Shown piece by piece: positions 1 through 10,000 of a stretch of DNA of 64,000 nucleotides (the stretch's first letter is position 1; each line of letters opens with the position of its first letter). A model generated the notes under the pieces. It saw only the letters and a program-made list of their open reading frames with translations. It did not search any database and was not told the origin of the DNA. Origin of the DNA: Asterias rubens. Its lineage: Eukaryota; Echinodermata; Asteroidea; Forcipulatida; Asteriidae. The stretch spans positions 18,561,195 through 18,625,194 of the forward strand of contig NC_047068.1 in NCBI RefSeq assembly GCF_902459465.1, given 5' to 3'. The position numbers were made by a program, and so were the translations under genes.

Positions 1-692
1 TGCCTGAATTTTGGCATTTACATCCTGACTGAAGGACTATGCCAAATACCGATGAAGTAGGAAAAGCCAGCAGTAAGGCGGTTTACTAAGCTATCTATTT
101 TGTTGGACAACTTTCCGTATGGCGCCACCACTTTTTCACTCATTTTTACAAAAAGGGATATATTAATCAGGTAAATTAGATACTATATAGTATATTATTT
201 TATTTCGAATGAAAAAGTGGTGGCGCCATACAGAAACTTTTCCATTTTGTTTGTGGGTCTTTTGGTTATTTTGGGACATTTTTTGTGACTGGCTTGTGAT
301 TTTGACATGTTTACTGACTATTATTACTGTTAAGTTATTGTTATACTTATCTTCTGTTTGTCCCTGTGATTTGTGACCCCCCTCCCCCCACAGCCCCGCC
401 CGCCTCACTGACTGCTGGACCCTCGATGTGTTGCCTACAGTCATGACACAGGCTACACTGAGATATACGTCGGTTCGTATATCCCTCCTACACACTCACT
501 AATCGGTACAATTAATCTATACCGTACGCCATACTGCACTAATATGTACAGTAAACACACACGCACGCAGGTAACGTAACTAACACTGACCACTGTCTGA
601 CCATTGTAATTGTATGATTGTCATCTAGTAATCTACCTCCCAATCCCATGTACAGACAAACATTGCTTCAATTTTTGTTTGCTTATCGATAC
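1..692. other. Intron 1 of the TTLL12 homologue (window edge)
   Basis: By position this is the first intron of the minus-strand TTLL12 homologue, downstream of the donor at 692. I see no further coding exon in it. The only clear structure is the small inverted-repeat element at 109-242. Confidence 0.5.
109..242. repeat. Short MITE with GGCGCCACCAC terminal inverted repeats
   Basis: The left end reads CGTATGGCGCCACCACTTTT and the right end carries its near-perfect inverted complement, enclosing about 80 AT-rich bases with no coding potential. The same CCACCACTTTTTCA end motif bounds the much larger foldback at 1514-2262, so the two are probably non-autonomous relatives. Confidence 0.75.
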
Positions 693-815
693 CTGATTAC
701 TTAGTTTGAGATACAAACTATGCCAGAAATGTTGTGGAACTCCTGATTTTTCTAGTTGAGGTTTATGGACGAGTACAAAATCGTTGTACTCGTTGTTTTC
801 CAGTCCGTTTTCCAT
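693..815 (-). CDS. TTLL12: TTLL12 homologue, first coding exon (partial gene)
   Basis: This exon encodes 41 residues from an ATG at 815 down to CAG followed by a GTATCG donor at 692, ending in phase 0. The segment VHKPQLEKSGVPQHFWHSL aligns with the remembered N-terminus of vertebrate TTLL12, which has an 'L-H-x-P-x-L-x-x-SGVP-x-x-(Y/F)W' stretch. TTLL12 belongs to the tubulin tyrosine ligase-like family and also has a SET-like region; it has been linked to tubulin and histone modification. None of those domains lie in the window, because the rest of the gene runs off the left edge. The start sits 232 bp from the MON1 start on the opposite strand. The call rests on one short exon, so a chance match is possible. 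Confidence 0.65.
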
Positions 816-1047
816 GCCTCTTTCGATATTAATACAACAACTTTTGATGCAAAAAATAATCACAAACACACGTGCGCATGGTACCTAGTGTTCTCTGTAC
901 AATCATAAGCTTTGCATACGACGCCCATTCGGAACCCGTCTAGCATAACATTTGGGCTCGACACTTGAGGGCGCCATTCAAAGTTAATGGTGAGATCGTC
1001 GTGCAAATAGTTATCCTCCCAAAATTGTCTGTGTTTTTCGGTGGAAA
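816..1047. promoter_or_regulatory. Compact divergent intergenic region, TTLL12 homologue / MON1
   Basis: Only 232 bp separate the ATG of the TTLL12-like exon (815, minus) from the MON1 ATG (1048, plus). Both 5' untranslated regions and any core promoters must share this interval, or noncoding first exons must lie elsewhere. I see no TATA box in a convincing place. A bidirectional promoter is inferred from spacing alone. Confidence 0.45.
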
Positions 1048-4000
1048 ATGGCACAGAGCCCTGTCCATGCCAATACTAATCATGATGAAGACCAAGATGT
1101 TCTGATTGGAGAGGAACCAGGAGCAAGGTATGTCCCATTTTATTTGTTTTAGAAATTCGATTTTGTCTAAGAACTAATTTGTTTAATTTTTAGCCAGACC
1201 GTTGTAATTGTGTGTCTGGCTGCTGAGATTGTTGTCTGATTGTCTGTGTCACTCTCATCTGTGTCATCATCGACATTAGCTTGTCAACTGCAGATAACAA
1301 ATAGGAATGAGTTTTGTTGTGTTTGTTTTCTGTTTGTAACTTGATAAAGTTACATTTTTTTTAGAGAGCTCATTCATTCATGCCAGGTAAAGCTAGGACT
1401 AGGCAGAAGGTCTCCTCACCACATCACGCACACACGTTCATGACAGAAGTGATCATTAAAAAAACCTTTATTTTTAATTAAATTAAACTTAAATTTTGAA
1501 AATTTTGCTAATCACGCCACCACTTTTTCATTCGTTATTAAAACAATATGGTATCTCATTTATGATTTACCTCAAATGAGATATCCCTAAAAAAGGGGTG
1601 TCACTATTTACCGGAAAACACCAGAAAATACCGGAAAATACCGGAAAACTACCGGAAAACACCGGAAAACACCGGAAAACTACCGGAAAACTACCGGAAA
1701 ACTACCGGAAAACACCAGAAAATACCGGAAAACACCGGAAAACTACCGGGAAACACCGGAAAACACCAGAAATTACCGGAAAATATCGGAAAACTACCGG
1801 GAAATACCGGAAAATACCTGAATAACAGCGCCAAAACACGACACAGGAATACGTATATGAAGAACTGAGGAATAATTAAACTTATCACAGTCCTTCCTTT
1901 ATCTGTCTCTATTTTCAGTGGAGTTTATAAAAAAAACGTACAACTCTAATGTAAGAAGTTGCGTCGGCATTACTTTTTGTGTATAGAGAACGCTGGCTGC
2001 TCTGTCGTGTTTCGGCGCTGTTATTCAGGTATTTTCTGGGTATTTTCCGGTAATTTCTGGTGTTTTCCGGTAGTTTTCTGGTGTTTTCCTTTATTTCCGA
2101 GAATTTCTGGTGTTTTCCGGTAGTTTTCTGGTGTTTTCCGGTATTTTCCGGTAGTTTTCCGGTAGTTTTCCGGTGTTTTCCGGTGTTTTCCGGTATTTTC
2201 TGGTGTTTTCCGGTAAATAGTGACACCGCTAAAAAAGAGTGAAAAAGTGGTAGCAGGATACGTAAAGTAATATTATCCTTAAATTTTATAAACTTAAGGT
2301 TCTGGTAATCTGGATAATTTAACATGGTAAAATCATGGAGGAAGAAAATGATGCATTACGCAATCATTCACCGGCGCTGTATATTTATAAATAAATTGTA
2401 AAGGGCCGGCCCGCGTATAAAACATTAGCGAAAATTATGAAATTGTAAAGGCTCGGCTGGGTAACGTGTGATGTGTCTTTAGATATTTTTGTTGACGGCT
2501 CAATAATGCAGATAAAGTGTACAGTAACATATACAGAAGGGGGCGTGTTAAAAACCCAAATTTCCAACGCGTCTTTGTAGATGTGTCGCGGTCGAGACGT
2601 CTGGCGCACCGAATTCTCTTGTTGTGGCGGCTGATTCATCATAATGTTGGTTTAAATCTTTGTCCCTTCCATTGTGTCCGACGTCCTTGAGCAAGAAAAC
2701 ACAAAACAATAGTTCTTCCTTCCTGCTTGGCATTTATATTCTGACTTATTATGGGTCCTGCCGATTTGGCCCTAAATGATGAAGTGAAGGCACTGCCCTT
2801 CAGTGTTCACATGCAACAGTGCACAATCAACTCATCTCAGGTCATGATGGTTTTGCACTATTTTTTATCTCATCCCCAAAATAGGAATCTTCATCTTTAT
2901 TTGACTCTTTTTTTAATGGAGAGTCTTGCCTTTTCTTGATTAACTTTGTGGCTCACTGACTTTTTCAGGGTAAATATTTCAATGAAATTGTGTTTTGGAA
3001 TATTTAATTTGCAGTGATCATCCCATGTTAGCAACAGAAGATTCCTATGAGGAGCTTGACTATGATCTGAACGTCGACGCCCCAGTTCAACAGACAAGAA
3101 GAGAACGTCTCGCTAGTGGGACTATTGCAAGTATTGTAGAGGAACACATTGGGTCTGTGGAGGAGCTAGCTACAGAGGCAACAGAATTAGAGGTATTTAC
3201 AAAAATATTTAACCTTGTACAACCCTGGGGCTTGAAATGAACACTTGACCAAAGACCTGAGGCCAGTGATTTGAGCTTCAGACCAGCAAACTTTAACCCC
3301 AGCGCTTTGCATCCTCTGGTTAAAGCCATTATAAACTTTCGGAACAGAAAAAAAATAAAAGTTCACAGATTTACAAATAACTTACAGGGTTTACAGAAGG
3401 TAATGGTGAAAGACTTCTCTTGAAATATTATTCCATGAAATGCTTTACTTTTCGAGAAAACATTAAAACAATATCAATTCTCGATATCGAGAATTACGGA
3501 TTTATTTTAAACACATGTCATGACACGGCGAAACATGCGGAAACAAGGGTGGGTTTTCCCCGTTACTTTCTCCTGACTCTGATGACCGATTGAGCCTAAA
3601 TTTTCACACGTTTGTTATTTTTTATATATGTTTGTGATACAAGTGTGGGACTTTGGACAATACTGTTTACTGAAAGTGTCCAATGGCTTTAAAGGGGCTC
3701 TATAAATGACCAGCAGTCTTGTGTTTTTTACTATGACACCTCACTACATTTTACATTTAAACTCATACAAATTGATTTCAATTCCATTGAGTAAGCTAGT
3801 GAAATATTTAAAAAATTTAACAGTTAGATTAATCTTAGTACGTATTAAAGACATTGGACACTATTGGTAATTGTCAAAGACCAGTCTTCTCACTCGGTGT
3901 ATCTCAAAATATGCATAAAATAACAAACCTGTGAAAATTTGAGCTCAATTGGTTGTCAAAGTTGCGAGATAATAATGAAAGAAATAACACCCTTGTCACA

Positions 4001-7000
4001 CGAAGGTGTGCTTTCAGATGCTTGATTTCAGGACCTCAAAATCTAATTCTGAGGTCGAAATCAAATTCGTGGAAAATTACTTCTTTCTCGAAAACTACGT
4101 CACTTCAGAGGGAGCCGTTTCTCACAAAGTTTTATACTATCAACCTCTCCACATACTTGTACCAATCAAGGTTTTATTCTAATAATTATTTTGAGTAATT
4201 ACCAACAGTGTCCACTGCCTTTAAAAAGAAAATTCAAATGTGAAACAGTGTAGATTTGTTCATTTTTGGTCTTGAGCCATGCTCCCTACAAAATAGAGAG
4301 AAACACTGATAGAAAATGAATGTGCTCTCTCTTGCTCATTTTATTTAACTTCCTGTCTTATGCAACAAACTTGGACTTATTCACAGTAAGTTCTCTTGTG
4401 CTTTAACAGAATAATGTAGAAGACCTTGAGGAAGATCTTGAGGAGGAAGTAGAAGCTTTACATATAACCGACGATACAACGCAACATGGTAGAGAAGATG
4501 GGGCATCAAACAGGGATGAGACACCAACAAATAGCACAGAAGAAGATGCAAGACGAAGAGAAGCAATACTTAGAGATACAACAGAAGAAGGTACTTTATA
4601 AGGTGGCCATATTGGTCTCGGTTCCTATACTCAACAACTGTAATAAATACTGAATACAGCAAACTTGTCCCCAGAGGTGTACGATCTCGCCAAGCCACTT
4701 ATTTCCCTTTGACTGATTTACTCTACGTGCACTCATTCATGGTAGCCTGCAAATAAGGCATCAAATCATAGACTTTAAGATTTTCAAATGGAAGTACATT
4801 TGCAAAATGAAAATGGCCTGAGATGAAAATTCAAGGCCGAGGTAGGAAGTGTGTGCCTCCCCACGGAGCTTCACAAACAGTTGACAGGAAGTTATCAAAG
4901 TTATTACGAAGAAAAGTATAATGTTTGTTCTGTCCACAGATATTCACAGCAGTACCTGGCGTGATCATAAGAAACATGTGTTTATCCTCAGTGAAGCAGG
5001 GAAACCTATATACTCAAGGTAAGAAGCCCTTAAAGGCATTTGACACTCTCAAAATCATTGTTAGCATAAAAACTTACCCGATTTATCCCACCCGAGTAAT
5101 ATGCCTATGATATTTTTTTCACAGGACTCGGGGGAAAGTACTGAAAAAACAGTGCTAATACACATCGGTGTATGGGTAAAAACCAAAATTAATATTCTAT
5201 ATCCCTGATGCAAATTTAACATCAATTATGTAAGTAGGATTTGAAACTTTGCATGGTGGAAATACGACATGGAAAGGTTTGCGGTAACACCATGTAATGA
5301 CTATCTCTAATGAGTTGGGGTGGTTCTGAAAAGAATCGTTGGTTTCAACTCGACGTTTCGATCAGTCTGCTCTGATCGTCTTCTGGAGAAAGCTGGAGGA
5401 AGCACCAGAACCACCCCAACTCATTAGAGATGGTCATTACATGGTGTTACCGCAAACCGTTCCATATCTGTTATATACATAAAAGCTTACTTGGTAGCAA
5501 GCAATAGAGAGCTGTTGGTATTGTAAAACATTGTGAGAAACGGCTCCCTATGAAGTAATTAATTTTTATGAGAAAGAAGTAATTTTTTACTCAATCATTT
5601 GACTCTAGTAAAAACCTTTCATGAGGCATTTGAAAGCACACGAATTTGTGCAAAGGGTGTTTTCTCTCTCATTATTCTTTTGAAATTTCAATGACCAATT
5701 GTGTAAACCTTTTTCTCTTTGTAGATATGGAAATGAAGACAAGTTGGTGTCGTTAATGGGTGTTATGTCGGCATTAATATCATTTGTACAAGATGGAAAA
5801 AATAGTCTCAGGTGAGAGAAATACTTTTTTTATTTTAATGAAACCCTCGTACTTTTAGAACCATTAACCAACCAGTTAACATAATAGTGCAGGCTGGCAT
5901 AGTTTATCTACAAGTCCTAAATACCTCAGCCGTGTACAAAACAGCACGATGTTCCCTCATTTTGCCAACCAAAATGTACAATTAACATTATTCATGGGCA
6001 GGGTCTATTCTCCTGAATTGGTGTCCAGTTGTTGAGATCAAATTGTTTGAGTTTTCCATCCACCAGTGTTCTGTTTTAATTTATTTTTCAGGTCCATTGT
6101 ATCCGCTGATCGTACCTTTGTTTTCCTGGTCCGTCAGCCGCTCATACTAGTTGCTGTATCCAGAACTCACGAGTCACAACAGCAACTTTTGATGCAACTC
6201 ACTTATGTCTACAATCAGGTCCTTAGTGTACTCACATTCTCACAGCTAAGTCGAGTCTTAGAAACGAGGAAGAATTATGATCTACGAAGATTGCTCTCAG
6301 GTAGGTTGGGTATACTAATAATTTATTATAATAAAAAGGTTTTATATAGTGCCCTGGACACCGATTGTTTTGAAAGAACTGGTAATGAGTAATAAAGAAT
6401 CCCACCCGAGTAATATGCCTGTGATTTTTTTTTATAGGAATGGGTAAAAACAAAAATTGATATATATTTTTCCTGATGTAAATTTAACATCTTTTATGTT
6501 ATTAATGTTCATGAACCTTACAGTCTCAGTGCCTACCATTGCCCAAAAGCTCACATCTAACAACACCACAATTAACGAGACTAAAGAGTAAAATCATCTC
6601 TACAATTTTATTATATTTTAGGCACAGAGAAGTTTTTAGATAATCTACTCAACTTGATCGATCAAGACCCAAGTTTCTTACTAACAGCTGTCCGATGTTT
6701 ACCACTGGACAACACAATCAGAGATATCATCGGCCACAGTATGCAGAGTGCCAAAATCAAGGTAAGGTCTTAGGTAACATGCCTGTGATATTTTTTCACT
6801 GGACTTGGGAAAGTACTGAGTATACAGTGCTAACACGCATCGGTGTATGGGTAAAACCCCCCCCCAAAAAAAAAAAATAAAAAATTAATATTCTGAGGGC
6901 CTTGTCACACGAGGCAAAGGTTACATGCAACTTGGAGGCAACCAACTGCAGTGCATGCTACAGGACCACTTGGGTAGCACATGATTATTTTGTCAAACAA

Positions 7001-10000
7001 TGTTTTACAATCCCCAAGAATAATATCGGAACTTTCAAATGTGAATGAATCCTCTTCTTGGAAATTGTTTGGAACTGGTTGCCTGTAAATTGCCTTGTGT
7101 GACGTGACCCTAAGATGACTAAAAAAATAGTTTTGGGTTGAATGAAGACAAATTGACTGGAGCTGGAATTGAACCTGCGACCCCTAGATTTACGTGCCGG
7201 AGATTCTGTTCCCCTCAGATTTAGTCTCTTGTTCTGCAAACTGTGTACAAACTCTTTCTGATAGCGCCCTCTTTGAATCATCCTCTTTCAGCCCATGTTA
7301 ATTTCCCATATGGGGAACTGAATGTCATGGGGTGAGGTTTTCCGATGACATCGGCATTCCACCATCTTAGCTGTCGCGCCCTTATGTTGGCTGTTTTCCT
7401 ATTTTGTGAATGGCTTGGTTCGGGGATGCCAGTCAAATTTACAATAAGCAACTTATTGTTTTCTAAAAATTTGTTGATTTGGTTGTTTTACCGTCAGGAT
7501 CTTGTGTTTGCCATTTTGATTGCCGACAATCAGTTAGTCACACTTTGCAGAATGAAGAAGTATGTCCTACATCCTGCCGGTGAGTATTTGTTGGTCTGTT
7601 CAAAAACATTCTGCAGACAATATACAGACTGAAAACATTCTGCAGACAACATACTCACACAAAAACATACAAACACACCAAACATCCTATTCAGATATCA
7701 TGAAGACAAATACACTTTTATTAATCCTGGTCAGCTTGAACTGGGTTGTCTTTGTTACGTATTCCCTGCTGTTCTCTCTCCCACCCCATTTCTTGTCTTC
7801 AATCTTTATTCATAAATACCTCAGACAGTTTCGCTTTTCGTATTGGTGGAGAGCGCGCCACGTGGGTGTATATTAACCTTTGTTTATGACCAGTAAAAAG
7901 TGTTGAAACAAGAGCGTGACACGCGAGCTAGCACCTGTGCTTCTTCAAGAGAAGACAGTTTCTTCATTCCTATTGCAATAGGAATGAATATATTGGTCGA
8001 GAGCAACTGCCAGGACAGTTGTGCCACATCATGCGATATGCGCGACGCACACAGCATTCCCTTATAAGGAGTTGTTTACCCGAGGGCGGCGGAGGGCCTT
8101 ACCATTTCATAGCTGGAGGGGTGTTGTGTTGAAATAAATCATTGAACAATTATAATTTTTGCATTTATTTTACTGTTTGATTAAAAAGGGTTGATGTTTT
8201 TTGACCGAAAAGGTATTTATGAATTTACCAACTTTTGTTGGTAAATTCAATAAACTATTTTCATTGGTCTCTAAAACCTCCCATTGTGAAGCTTAGTCTA
8301 AAACAAACCAACAGTCCTTGGTTATGGTTCAGTCTGGTTGGCTCAGTGGTTTCTGTCCCTGCCTTTCACCTCTGAGAACCCTGGTTCGATACACCGACCG
8401 GAGCCTTGCATGTGGATTTGGTTTTCCCAAAAGGGGTTTTCCTCCCATGTCTTAAACTCAAATTTCTTAATTGTCTTCTCAACAAAAAAATTGGTTTGAT
8501 GTTTTTTTTTATTAGAACGCTTTTCCGATTATACATGTATAGTTCAGATTCAGATGGTTTGGTTGTAGGGCACTGCTCCATAACTACACAGCTGAAAATG
8601 ACTGAACCTCAAAACATTTTCTAGTTGGGTCGCCAAAACGCTTAAATTTATTTCCTTTCTTTTATCAGATCTTCATTTAGTGTTTAATCTCCTGAATGCC
8701 TCGACGTCCTTCCAGACCGCTGATTCCTGGATACCAATCTGCTTACCAAAGTTTGACAGTACAGGGTTCCTACACGCCCACATCTCATACCTTGATAACA
8801 GCAAGGCGTGTCTACTCCTACTCACTGTGGATAAAATGATGTTCTTTGAATTGGCCCAATGCAAAGAGAAGATTCTGGAGGTAAAGTAAGCCCTTACCAC
8901 AATAGACCGATCCATTAGGCTCCGCCCACGACACACGTGTGAGCAATAACACGTGTGCCTCTCCATAGCTTTCTGCACAATCTGCCACGCGCGCTAAACA
9001 TACGCGCACGCATGTCGGACCTTATTTGTTGACCTTAGTTGCGTTGTGATTGGTCTGGAGGTAAAGTAAGCCCTTACCACAATAGACCGATCCATTAGGC
9101 TCCGCCCACGACACACGTGTGAGCAAGAACACGTGAGCCTCTCCATAGCTTTCTGCACAATCTGCCATGCGCGCTAAACATACGCGCACGCATGTCGGCC
9201 CTTATTTGTTGACCTTAGTTGCGTTGTGATTGGTCAATATGCAATGGGGCGGAGCTTAATGGACCGGTCTATTGGTGGCTACAGCTACTGCTACGACTGT
9301 TGCAAAAGGTGTTATTATAGATGTCATGTACTTCAAGGCATGGTGGCGCGGAAATCTAGCAATTAATAGAAGACTAGGTATCATAATAATTTTATATATT
9401 GTATGATTATTACACAGAAATTAAAAAAGCATAATTGCTTGGAAGCGATTACAAAAGCAATAGCGGATGGTGGTTACCGGTGTCGAGAAGTTGGTATCAG
9501 TGATTTAAGACATTTCATTTACAAGTCCAAGAGTACTGCTCAGTTCACTGCGCCGGACCTAGAAGCTCCGTATAAAGACAGCGATGAAAGAGCAAGGTAA
9601 TAATAGTATTGATAGACTTAGGCCAAATTAAAAAAAATGCCAGTTGATCGTTCGGATTTTTCCAAAACGAGGAGGATGCGAGCCTTTTTATGATTTATTT
9701 TCCCTAGATGGCTGCTAAGTATTTAAAATCAAACAGGCCACAGATTCTTCAGTTTGAACCCAAACAAAACAGCGGATAAAGGTGTTCGAGAGCATCACGT
9801 TAGATTGGGGGGAAAAGCTTTTTATTTTTATTTTTTATTTTTTTATAAATCAAAAATGAAAAATAGTAAAAAAAACCAGGATGCGGCTCCAAAAAAGTAT
9901 GTGGGCAGGGACGATCAATTGGTAAAATATTGTTTGGGCCTTATATAGCGCACGTATCTACCAACTAGGTTCTCAAGGCGCTTACATGTAGTATTTACAT

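Noticed and set aside
163..495. Minus-strand 110-residue open frame as a second TTLL12-like exon
   Set aside because: No similarity to TTLL12 is visible, it runs through the MITE at 109-242, and it has no compatible acceptor that I can see.
1598..1825. Open frame of repeated TGKHRK/ENTG units on the plus strand, and similar frames in the opposite arm
   Set aside because: It is the translation of the ACCGGAAAAC minisatellite in a foldback element inside a MON1 intron; both strands and several frames stay open because the unit lacks stops.
1598..2220. CRISPR-like regularly spaced repeats
   Set aside because: The units are contiguous and degenerate with no unique spacers, the genome is eukaryotic, and the arms are mirror images.
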